This document shows positions 26,112 to 33,669 of a DNA stretch of 64,000 bases, piece by piece. The DNA is from Planctomycetota bacterium (GTDB taxonomy: Bacteria > Planctomycetota > UBA1135 > UBA2386): NCBI GenBank assembly GCA_020638695.1, contig JACKIB010000001.1:682001-746000 (forward strand), read 5' to 3'. The position numbers and the translations under genes are program-made. The notes beneath the pieces were generated by a model. That model was given only the letters and a program-made list of their open reading frames with translations, was not told where the DNA came from and ran no database searches. Position 1 is the first letter of the stretch; each line of letters starts with the position of its first letter.

Positions 26112-27347
26112 TCAACGCGCGCTGCGCGCCAACAGCTCGACCAACTGCGCGGACTGCTGCGATGAGATCGGAAACGCCGGGGCGACCTTCACCACCTTCC
26201 CAGCCGTGCCAACCAGCAGTCCTTGCGCACGTGCCCGCGCTTGCACCGCGCCGCAGGCGTCGAACGACGTGCATTCGATCCCCAGCATCAGGCCCTTGCC
26301 ACGCACCGTGGCCACCTCGGCCGATCCGGTGAGTGCGGACTCCAGCGCCTCGCGTAGCGCGACACCGGCGCGCCGCACCTGCCCGCACCAGTCCTCGTCG
26401 CGGATGCGACGCAGCACGTGCAAGGCCGCGGCACAGCCCAGCAGATTGCCCGTCTGGGTGTGCCCACTGCGGAACGCGCGATCCATCGAGTCGCCGAGGA
26501 AACCCGCGAACACGCTGTCGCTCGCCACCGTGGCGGTGATCGAGAAGCCACCGCCAAGGCACTTGCTGAACACCACGATGTCGGGCTCGGCCCCCTGCGC
26601 GGCGGCTTCGCACAGGGATCCGGCGCGGCCGATCCCACAGAACACCTCGTCGGCGATGACCAGGACGCCATGCTGCCGCGCCAGCGCACACAGCCCGCGC
26701 AGGAATCCGGGTGGCTGCTCGATGGCACCGGCGAGTCCCATGACCGGCTCGACGACGATCGCGGCAATCGCCTCGCCTTGACGCTCGAGCAACTCCCGCC
26801 ACACCTCGAGGTCGCCACCCTGATGCGGGGGCGGCACCGCGAGCGAATCGTCGCCCGAGACGAACGGCAGACCGTCCTTGCAGAAGCCACGCTGGGTGGC
26901 GTAGAGCGCGCCCATCGTGCAACCGTGGTATGCGTCGGCCAGCGATGCGATCTTCTGCCGCGCGGCCCCGCGATTCCGATGGAACTGCCACGCCATCTTC
27001 AACGCGGTCTCGATCCCCTCGCTGCCGCTGAGCGTCAGGAACACGTGGCGCAGCCCGGGGACCGCCAGATGCTCGACCAAGGTCGCCGCCAGCTCCTCGG
27101 TGAGTCCGGTGTCGCCGGTCACGCTGCAGAAGTGCACCAACCGGTGCATCTGCCGCTGCACCGCGTCCAGGAGCTGCGCGTCGCCGTGCCCGAAGCAGTG
27201 GTTGTAGCTGCCGGAGATCGCGTCGAGGTACTCGGTGCCGTCGTCGCCGAAGACGCTCAAACCGCTGCCGCGGGTGATGCGGGGTAGCGGTGCGGGGTGG
27301 GCCGCTTGGTCGAACGGACGCCAGAACGCGCGCGGGTCAGAGTGCAT
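26112..27347 (-). CDS. Class III PLP-dependent aminotransferase
   Basis: A 411-residue fold-type I transaminase of the class III type (ornithine, GABA, diaminopelargonate and similar amines). Key residues: SGSEGIETALKMAW (108-121) with phosphate-binding Ser/Gly, YHGCTMGAL (140-148), VVEPVMG (198-204), D233 in VIADEVF contacting PLP nitrogen, and Schiff-base K262 in VFSKCLGGG. All catalytic residues are intact, so it should be active; the amino donor and acceptor are not deducible. The gene is first to be read towards the family A repeat, and lies downstream of the sulfotransferase and GMC genes on the same strand, with an inverted-repeat element between. Confidence 0.9.
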   Translation of the reverse strand: MHSDPRAFWRPFDQAAHPAPLPRITRGSGLSVFGDDGTEYLDAISGSYNHCFGHGDAQLLDAVQRQMHRLVHFCSVTGDTGLTEELAATLVEHLAVPGLRHVFLTLSGSEGIETALKMAWQFHRNRGAARQKIASLADAYHGCTMGALYATQRGFCKDGLPFVSGDDSLAVPPPHQGGDLEVWRELLERQGEAIAAIVVEPVMGLAGAIEQPPGFLRGLCALARQHGVLVIADEVFCGIGRAGSLCEAAAQGAEPDIVVFSKCLGGGFSITATVASDSVFAGFLGDSMDRAFRSGHTQTGNLLGCAAALHVLRRIRDEDWCGQVRRAGVALREALESALTGSAEVATVRGKGLMLGIECTSFDACGAVQARARAQGLLVGTAGKVVKVAPAFPISSQQSAQLVELLARSAR

Positions 27348-27361
27348 CGCCTACCTCGCCT

Positions 27362-27529
27362 GGTGTTGGGGTGTCGCCGAAGTTCTTCACATGTGTCGCC
27401 GGCCATACGGCCCGCTCGCGGCGCCGCAGCTCCTCGGATTGTCCACCAACAAGGCATGTCGTCGCAGGTCCTTGCGAGCGAACCGCATGACCCGCCGGCT
27501 CATGCAACGAACTTCGGCAACACGCCACC
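27362..27529. repeat. Inverted-repeat element (MITE-like), single copy
   Basis: A gap of 185 bases between two minus-strand genes is almost filled by a structure with imperfect terminal inverted repeats of about 29-32 bases: the left arm (27362-27393) contains GCCGAAGTTC and ends CACATG, and the right arm (27501-27529) starts CATGCAACGAACTTCGGC. The loop is about 107 bases and holds no gene. Size and layout resemble a miniature transposable element or a long RNA hairpin. No second copy was seen in the window. Confidence 0.6.
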
Positions 27530-27532
27530 AGG

Positions 27533-28594
27533 TCACGCATCCGTGAACATCCACGCATGGGGTCCTCCAGCGAAATGCTGCCGCAACTCGTCGAGATTGG
27601 CGACCACCTCGCCGAGGCGCCGCGTCTCCTTCTTCTTGGTCCCGCTCACCAGCCGACACGAGTGGACCCCCAGGAACTCGATCACCCGAGCCGCCACCGC
27701 GTCGGTGTCCTCGACCAACTGCTCGTAGGTGAGGCAGAGCACCCGCTGGCGGTGGAACTGCGCCAGAAACCGCGCCCGGCTACCCTCGTGCAACGCGATG
27801 TCGGCCTCGAGCTCCCGCGGCGTGATTTCGACCCGCTCCGCGGCGCTCACCTCGGAGTCGGTGACGCCGACGTACCACACCTTGTCGGACAGACTGCGCT
27901 TGAGCGAGGCAAAGCGCGCCAGGTGGTTCGCACGTTCCAACACGATCACCCGAAGATCCTCCATCGCCGCGAGTTCGTCCCACACGTTCTCACCGGCCCA
28001 CGTGGCGCTGAGGTTGCGGAACAGCACGAACCCGACCGCTTCCACGTAGTCGAAGCACGGGCGGAACACATGCCGCGCCAACACGGTGTCGACGTCGGTC
28101 TCCAGGCCGTACGGCAGCAACGCCAGGCCGAGAGTGTTGAACGACTCGCCGTGCATCTCGACACACGGGTGCGAGCACAGCAGCGTGCGCAGCAAGTGGG
28201 TCCCCGAGCGCGATGCGCTGGCGATCACGAAGCGGGTGTAGCTGCGCGAACGATCGATCGCCGTCCTGTCCAGGCTGCCGCCCAGCCAGCAGTGGAACTC
28301 CGCGTCGCGGACCTTGCCGTGCAGCGCATCCAGCAGCGCCGGGTCGAGCGTCGCCAGGAACTCGAACGACGCCGCGACTTCGTCGCCGCGCAGGCCGCGG
28401 GCGATCCAGCCCGCACCCGCGCGGGCGAACTCACGCACGAACGCGGCCAGCGCCGCGAGCTCCAGTGCGGCGAGCGGTCTCGGCAGGCGCGGAGCGAGGT
28501 CGACGACGAGGCGATGCTCGAGCGCGTCGGGATCGCCGGCCGCGGCGGCCAGCCACCCCTGCCACAGTTCTTCGAACCCGCTGCCTTGAGTCAT
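27533..28594 (-). CDS. Sulfotransferase family protein
   Basis: A 353-residue protein of the P-loop-like sulfotransferase fold, transferring sulfate from PAPS to an alcohol or amine. The 5'-phosphosulfate loop is FVIASASRSGTHLLRTLL (122-139). A helical N-terminal extension of about 118 residues precedes it, unlike the shortest family members. The ATG at 28594 (MTQGSGFEELWQG) is preferred because the upstream in-frame extension is Arg/Ser-rich and unlike the family. Neighbours are a GMC oxidoreductase upstream and an aminotransferase downstream on the same strand. The acceptor is unknown. Confidence 0.85.
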   Translation of the reverse strand: MTQGSGFEELWQGWLAAAAGDPDALEHRLVVDLAPRLPRPLAALELAALAAFVREFARAGAGWIARGLRGDEVAASFEFLATLDPALLDALHGKVRDAEFHCWLGGSLDRTAIDRSRSYTRFVIASASRSGTHLLRTLLCSHPCVEMHGESFNTLGLALLPYGLETDVDTVLARHVFRPCFDYVEAVGFVLFRNLSATWAGENVWDELAAMEDLRVIVLERANHLARFASLKRSLSDKVWYVGVTDSEVSAAERVEITPRELEADIALHEGSRARFLAQFHRQRVLCLTYEQLVEDTDAVAARVIEFLGVHSCRLVSGTKKKETRRLGEVVANLDELRQHFAGGPHAWMFTDA

Positions 28595-28772
28595 TGCTCG
28601 ACTGTGCGATCCCCGAGCAGGGCAAACGTGCCGATCTGGCGAGGAAGCGACCGAAGCGCGCGACCACGAAACCTCGCCCCACCGACCGAACGAGCGGCGC
28701 AGGTGCTCGCCGGCGGGCACGGGGCAACGCTTGCGGCGTGCGCCGACGCCGCGGACGTGGGGTGCGGGTTGG

Positions 28773-30323
28773 TCATCGGTTCACCGATTCATCGAGCAGG
28801 TGAGCGGACAACCGCAGCGCCAGCGCTGCAATGGTCAAGGACGGATTCACCGGACCCATGGTGGGGAACACGCTGGAGCCGACCACGTGCAGGTTGTCGA
28901 GTTCGTGCATCTTCAGCTGGGGATCGACCACGCTGTCGGCCGGGTCGCGACCCATCCGGATCGTACCCGCCGGGTGCGGCGCAAACCCGAACACCGGGCC
29001 GTACACGCTGAGTCGGTCGAGCCCCATGGCCGCGAGGATGCGCTTCAGCTGCGCGATCGCGTCGTGGATCCCGGCGCGTTCGTAGTCACCGAATGCGAAA
29101 TCGAGTCGGGGCAACGGGTCGCCGAGCCGGTCGACGCGATCCGGCGAGAGCGACAGCCGGTTGCCGTGCTGCGGCAACATGTCGATGTTGGCCACCGCGC
29201 GGTAGCAGTACGCCTCCGGATCCGACGGGTCGGCCGCCTCGTTCTGCCAGGTGAATTCCGGGACGAAGCTGTAGCCGACCAGGTAGCTGCCGCAGCGTGA
29301 GCGTTCGGGCCGGTTGCAGAAGTCCGCGGTCACCAAACGCTGGAAGCCGTGCGGACCCCGAGGTGCGGCCGGCCTGCCATCCACGACGACGGTCGGGTGG
29401 TCCATGAAGTAGCGCCCGAGCACGCCGCTCGCGTTGCCGAGGCCGAGCGGATGGTCCGGGCCGGCCGACGCGAGCAGCAGGCGGGTACTGGCGACGGTAT
29501 GCGCACACAACACCACCTGCCGAACCGGCAGCGACACGGCACTGCCACGGTGCCAGCACTGCAGCGTGACCGCTTGCCGTCCCTCGGCGCGGATCCGACG
29601 GACGTGGCAGTCCGCGCGGACTTCGACGCATCCGGTGTCGCGCGCCAGCGCGAGGTGATGCAGGGCGGTGTACTTCGCCCCGGTCGGGCAGCTGGGGATA
29701 CAGCTCGCCGAGTCGGCGCAACGCGGACGACCGCCGAACGCGCGCGGATTGCGCGCCTGTGGCATTGGCGCATGACCGACTCCGAGCACATCGAGGGCGT
29801 TGCGAAACCGCGACTCGACGTCGGTGTCTTCGAACGGCGGCAAGGGTGGGGCTATCCCATCGCGTTCGTCGAACGGGCCACGCGCGCCACCGGCCACACC
29901 CAGCTCGACTTCGGCGTCCGCATAGAATGGTGCGAGTTCGGCGTACGACAGCGGCCAATCGCGGCCCAACCCGTGGCGGGAGTGCAGCTCGAAGTCCCAC
30001 GGTGGCATGCGCAGCGCGTTGCCCAACCACGCCAGCGTGCTGCCGCCGAATCCCTTCAGCTCGATATTGCTGAGCGGATAGGGCAGCGGCGCCGCGACGT
30101 CGATGTCGGGGGGCGAAGGATGGGTATCCGGGAGCCGCCACACATCCATCAGGTCGCGGCTCTTCTGCCGGTGAAACCGCTCGACCACCGCCGCCTGATC
30201 GTAGCCCGGGCCGGAATCGAGCAGCAGCACGCGCGCCCCGGCACGACCGAGGCGGTACGCGAGCAGCGCGCCCGACAACCCCGCTCCCACGATGCAGAAA
30301 TCCGCGGCCCCGCGGTCGCTCAT
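28773..30323 (-). CDS. GMC family FAD-dependent oxidoreductase
   Basis: A 516-residue flavoprotein of the glucose-methanol-choline oxidoreductase family that oxidises an alcohol. The FAD-binding IVGAGLSGA loop is at 11-19, with LLLDSGPG next. Other signatures: GFGGSTLAWLGNALRM (near 92-107), SCPTGAKYTALHHLA, HPAGTIRMG near 455 and VVGSSVFPTMGPVNPSLTI near the C-terminus, including the catalytic-site region. The Met of MSDRGAADF at 30323 is chosen as start since the FAD loop follows directly. It is first in the minus-strand run leading to the sulfotransferase and aminotransferase. Confidence 0.9.
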   Translation of the reverse strand: MSDRGAADFCIVGAGLSGALLAYRLGRAGARVLLLDSGPGYDQAAVVERFHRQKSRDLMDVWRLPDTHPSPPDIDVAAPLPYPLSNIELKGFGGSTLAWLGNALRMPPWDFELHSRHGLGRDWPLSYAELAPFYADAEVELGVAGGARGPFDERDGIAPPLPPFEDTDVESRFRNALDVLGVGHAPMPQARNPRAFGGRPRCADSASCIPSCPTGAKYTALHHLALARDTGCVEVRADCHVRRIRAEGRQAVTLQCWHRGSAVSLPVRQVVLCAHTVASTRLLLASAGPDHPLGLGNASGVLGRYFMDHPTVVVDGRPAAPRGPHGFQRLVTADFCNRPERSRCGSYLVGYSFVPEFTWQNEAADPSDPEAYCYRAVANIDMLPQHGNRLSLSPDRVDRLGDPLPRLDFAFGDYERAGIHDAIAQLKRILAAMGLDRLSVYGPVFGFAPHPAGTIRMGRDPADSVVDPQLKMHELDNLHVVGSSVFPTMGPVNPSLTIAALALRLSAHLLDESVNR

Positions 30324-30657
30324 CGCCACCTCGAAGCCGACCAGGTGCAGCGACACCGCCGGGTGACGCGAAGCCGGGCGCGACGGCGGAGGCAACCGCG
30401 ACAGACCTTGGTAGAGCGCTCGGGCAAGTGGAACGAGGAACGCGGAAGCGACAGCGGGTGCATTCTAACCGACCGACTGCACCGTCGGCCGGCACGCGGA
30501 TCACGCCTTGCCGCCGGACACCGGGCGCGCCAAACCACCCCGCCTCGACTCCGCTGGCGGACGCGTGCGCCGGCGCGGCGCGTCCCTATCCTCCCCCTGC
30601 CACACCCGGAGACTCCCATCGACGGCGTGTCCGGCTGCCTACTCACGCGCCACTGCG
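30324..30657. other. Non-coding divergent region between GMC and DUF486 genes
   Basis: A 334-base stretch between divergent starts. I see no supported gene, repeat or RNA in it; the promoters of both genes should be here. Confidence 0.4.
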
Positions 30658-31011
30658 ATGCCGACCCAATTGACGTCCTCGGTCCTGCCGATCCTCATGC
30701 TCGTCGCCTCGAACGTGTTCATGACGTTCGCCTGGTACGGCCACCTGAAGTACCGCGCCGCGCCGCTGGCGCTGGCGATCGTCACCTCGTGGGGAATCGC
30801 GTTGCTGGAATACTGCCTGGCCGTCCCAGCCAACCGACTCGGCCGCACCGTCTACTCGACCGCGGAACTGAAGACCATCCAGGAAGTGGTCACGCTGTCG
30901 GTGTTCGCCGGCTTCTCCTGGCTCTACCTGCGCGAACCGCTCGGCTGGAACCACGCGGCGGGCTTCACGCTGATCGTCGCCGGCGCCGGACTGGTATTCC
31001 TCGGTCGGTAG
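30658..31011 (+). CDS. DMT-superfamily small membrane protein (DUF486)
   Basis: A 117-residue membrane protein with four hydrophobic helices, the normal size for DUF486. Characteristic pieces: NVFMTFAWYGHLK (near 19-31), SWGIALLEYCLAVPANR (near 44-60), LKTIQEVVTLSVF (near 70-82) and the C-terminal GFTLIVAGAGLVF. This family resembles one half of a drug/metabolite transporter and may act as a dimer; the cargo is unknown. The ATG at 30658 gives exactly the family N-terminus. Confidence 0.93.
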   Translation: MPTQLTSSVLPILMLVASNVFMTFAWYGHLKYRAAPLALAIVTSWGIALLEYCLAVPANRLGRTVYSTAELKTIQEVVTLSVFAGFSWLYLREPLGWNHAAGFTLIVAGAGLVFLGR

Positions 31012-31031
31012 TCCGCGGCGGATCCGCGCCC

Positions 31032-32024
31032 TCAGCGGACCGGCGTTGGGCGGGGCCGCCGCTTCTTGGGCTTCACTCGGTGGAAGCGCAGGAATGCCGC
31101 CTCCAACTCCTCGAATGTCATCCCGTAGACCTTCTTCAGCAGATCGCGGCTGGCCTCGGTGCCGCGGCTCCACGCGTAGCGGCGTTGCGCCGCCTCGGCC
31201 AGCAGCTTGTGGAACTTGCCCGCCATGCGCGGCTCGCCGGTCTTCATCATGAACTCGATGATGCAGCCGGCGTGGGTGTAGTTGCGCGAACTGTGCTTGT
31301 CGGCGATCAGCGACGGGATCGCGATGAACTCGGCGAACGGGTAGTAGCTGCCGTTGCGCAGGTCGGAGCGCATGCCGCCCGACACCTTGCTGCCCAAGAT
31401 CGTGTTGGCGGCGTACTCGGCCATCCCCTCCTGGAACCACGACCCGACACCGCTGATGCCGAGGTTGGCGTGCACGATCTGGTGGGTCGCCTCGTGCATC
31501 ACCGTCTCGGACTTCGGCGATTGGTAGTAGGCCGCGTAGTAGGCGCCGGTCGCGTGGCCGGCCGAACGCTCGGCCTGGACTCGCGACCAGCCGACGACCT
31601 GCGTACAGAAGTCGTAGTACTCCTCGGCGCTGGCGAACACGTAGGCGCGGTGGTGGTGCGACAACTCCTCGAACGGCCACAGCTTCTTGGTGAAGTCGTA
31701 CAACTGTTCGAGGCTCTGCGCGAACCGCTTGACGGTGGTCTTGGGACCGTTGGTGAACACGTGGTAGTGCTTGCCTTGCACCACCTGGAACGACTTCAGC
31801 CACGCCTGAACCCGACGCTCGCCCTTCGCCGCGACCCGCGCCGGAACCATCTTCTTGGCGATCTCCTCGCGGAACGCGTCGAGCTTCTTGTCGAGCGCGG
31901 CGTCCTCGAGCGCTGCCGGAGGCTGGGCCTTACGCTTGTGCGCGGCGTCCTGCGGCTTTTGCGCCACAGCGGGGACCAACGAGAACGCGTAGACGGAGAG
32001 GCGAGTGAGTGTTGCGATTCCCAT
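31032..32024 (-). CDS. Exported DUF1570-like zinc metallopeptidase
   Basis: A 330-residue gluzincin-type protein with a signal peptide (MGIATLTRLSVYAFSLVPAVAQ) and zinc motif HEATH (177-181); the third ligand is probably E200 or E203 in WFQEGMAEYAA. This layout, with a long N-terminal helical domain and FQEGMAEY after the motif, is that of DUF1570-like proteins, frequent in planctomycetes and rarely studied. The ATG at 32024 starts right at the signal; a GTG seven codons upstream is less likely. Converges on the DUF486 gene, 20 bases apart. A relative is encoded at 55.1-56.1 kb. Confidence 0.82.
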   Translation of the reverse strand: MGIATLTRLSVYAFSLVPAVAQKPQDAAHKRKAQPPAALEDAALDKKLDAFREEIAKKMVPARVAAKGERRVQAWLKSFQVVQGKHYHVFTNGPKTTVKRFAQSLEQLYDFTKKLWPFEELSHHHRAYVFASAEEYYDFCTQVVGWSRVQAERSAGHATGAYYAAYYQSPKSETVMHEATHQIVHANLGISGVGSWFQEGMAEYAANTILGSKVSGGMRSDLRNGSYYPFAEFIAIPSLIADKHSSRNYTHAGCIIEFMMKTGEPRMAGKFHKLLAEAAQRRYAWSRGTEASRDLLKKVYGMTFEELEAAFLRFHRVKPKKRRPRPTPVR

Positions 32025-32426
32025 GGAGCGATTCCCGAACGGCACGATGCCCTACCGACGGTCCGGATCACCCGCCGGCATGAGGCAGGTTGCCGATCGC
32101 CCCAGCGTTCCGTCGCTTCAGCCGCGAGATTCGCGAGTCTTCTTGCGCACCGTCGCGGCGGGCGGTGCCTCCCTCGGGAATGTTCCGGATCCACCCGCTC
32201 GGTGGAAGCGCACGCCCTGCTGCTCCCGCTGTACCCGCTGCACCCGCTGCACCCGCTGGACATCGATCACGTCGGTCCCGACGCCAGCGTTACCGTCGAC
32301 GGACTCGGGGAAGATCCAGACCACGTCGCGAGACTCGTTTGTCGAAGCTCCGCCCGCCCGGGACGGTTGCGCATGGCGTACGCTCCCTGGCCCAGGCCGG
32401 GGCTCCCGAGGATGATCCATCGCAAC
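32025..32426. other. Divergent non-coding region with 9-base tandem repeat
   Basis: About 400 bases between the peptidase and acylphosphatase starts with no supported gene. It contains about four head-to-tail 9-base units (CCCGCTGYA type) at about 32224-32262. One open frame reads the units as Leu-Pro-Tyr/His-Pro-Leu, but it has no other coding features. Confidence 0.5.
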
Positions 32427-32705
32427 ATGGAACGCGTGCTCCGGGTTCTGGTCGCCGGCCGAGTGCAGGGAGTCGCATTCCGCTGGGCCACCTGCGAGCA
32501 GGCGCGCAAACTCGGGGTGCGCGGCTGGGTTCGTAACCGGCGCGATGGATGCGTGGAGGCACACCTCGAGGGCCAAGTCGACGCGGTGGACGCCCTGCTC
32601 GGGTGGCTGCACACGGGCCCCCCGCAGGCTCGCGTCGACAAGGTCGAAGCGATCGAGGCGTGTGGCGAAGGCGCCGCGTCGTTCGAGGTGGGCGACTCGG
32701 TCTGA
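32427..32705 (+). CDS. acyP: Acylphosphatase
   Basis: A 92-residue acylphosphatase, which hydrolyses acyl-phosphate bonds. The substrate-binding R19 (GVAFRWAT) and catalytic N37 (WVRNRRDG) are both present, and GRVQGV (11-16) is the diagnostic motif. The ATG at 32427 gives the exact family length; an ATG five codons earlier (32412) is possible. It is the only gene on its strand here. Confidence 0.95.
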   Translation: MERVLRVLVAGRVQGVAFRWATCEQARKLGVRGWVRNRRDGCVEAHLEGQVDAVDALLGWLHTGPPQARVDKVEAIEACGEGAASFEVGDSV

Positions 32706-32744
32706 GCCCCGCGGCATGAGATCCGGGGCGCGCCCGGCGATGCT

Positions 32745-33413
32745 TCACGACAGACGTCCGCCGACCGACGCGGTACGGGGCGCCGCCAGCGCACCGACCA
32801 TCGAGCCCACCGCCCCCCCGGCGATCACCGTGAACGGCACCCAGATCCCCAGCTGTGCGATGCCGGCGGACAGCATCGTCTCGCCGAACCCGCGCTCGAT
32901 CCCCGCCGGACCGAACTTGGTGTAGTGGGTGTTCCAGCCCTGGACCTTGGCCAGGCAGGTCAGCGCCACCACGGTGAGCCGCGCGCCGAGCCCGTAGAGC
33001 AGCAGCGTCCAACTGAGGCGCGGCCACACGAACGACAACGCCACCGTCAACCCCACCGCGACGAGCACCACGCGCAGCACCGCGCCGCGCAGCACTTCGT
33101 ACGCCGCGTCGCTCTGGTCGGTGAAACTCACCTGCTGGAAGGCCCACAGCACCGCGGCAACCAACCCGCACGCCGCCAACATCGACCAGAGCCAACCCGG
33201 TCGGATCCGAGGTCGACTCCCCGCGCGTGCCAGCCGCAGGCCGAACCACGCCCCGAACACGAACACCAACCACACGATCCCGAACGGCGAGCCACTACCG
33301 CCCGAGTTCGCGGTGACCATCCCCTTGACTTCGGCGGCGAGCCGCAGGCAGGACAGGACGATGGTGACGAGGAGCGGCCAGAGCAGCAGACCAGGAACGC
33401 GGGGCGAGGTCAT
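32745..33413 (-). CDS. Hypothetical multi-spanning membrane protein
   Basis: A 222-residue hydrophobic protein with about six predicted membrane segments, for example VPGLLLWPLLVTIVLSCL (5-22), FGIVWLVFVFGAWFGL (near 45-60) and WLWSMLAACGLVAAVLW. There is no motif I recognise and I assign no function. The ATG at 33413 follows the end of an upstream low-complexity frame and starts at the first hydrophobic segment. Confidence 0.7.
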   Translation of the reverse strand: MTSPRVPGLLLWPLLVTIVLSCLRLAAEVKGMVTANSGGSGSPFGIVWLVFVFGAWFGLRLARAGSRPRIRPGWLWSMLAACGLVAAVLWAFQQVSFTDQSDAAYEVLRGAVLRVVLVAVGLTVALSFVWPRLSWTLLLYGLGARLTVVALTCLAKVQGWNTHYTKFGPAGIERGFGETMLSAGIAQLGIWVPFTVIAGGAVGSMVGALAAPRTASVGGRLS

Positions 33414-33669
33414 CGGGGCAGGAAGGTGCGTAGAGCGACGGGGTTGATCGCGGGACGAGCATAGCGCGCATCGCACCGATGGTCGGCGCGTCGGCGAGTC
33501 GGCTGGCGCCACATCACTCGACCACCAAGTGGCGGAGGACCGAACAACGCAAGGGATGTCGAGATCGGTGTTGTCGATCGTCACGCAGCTCGAGGACCGG
33601 GGATCCGTTCCCGCAGCGACGCACGCGGCATCCTGTCCTTGTGCTGCTGCCGGATCGGCAGCGCGGCGA

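Noticed and set aside
29349..32705. Open frame of over 1100 codons on the plus strand across the GMC gene
   Set aside because: Only its last 92 codons are a gene (acylphosphatase). The rest is antisense to the GMC and peptidase genes, with Arg/His/Val-rich sequence typical of high-GC shadow frames.
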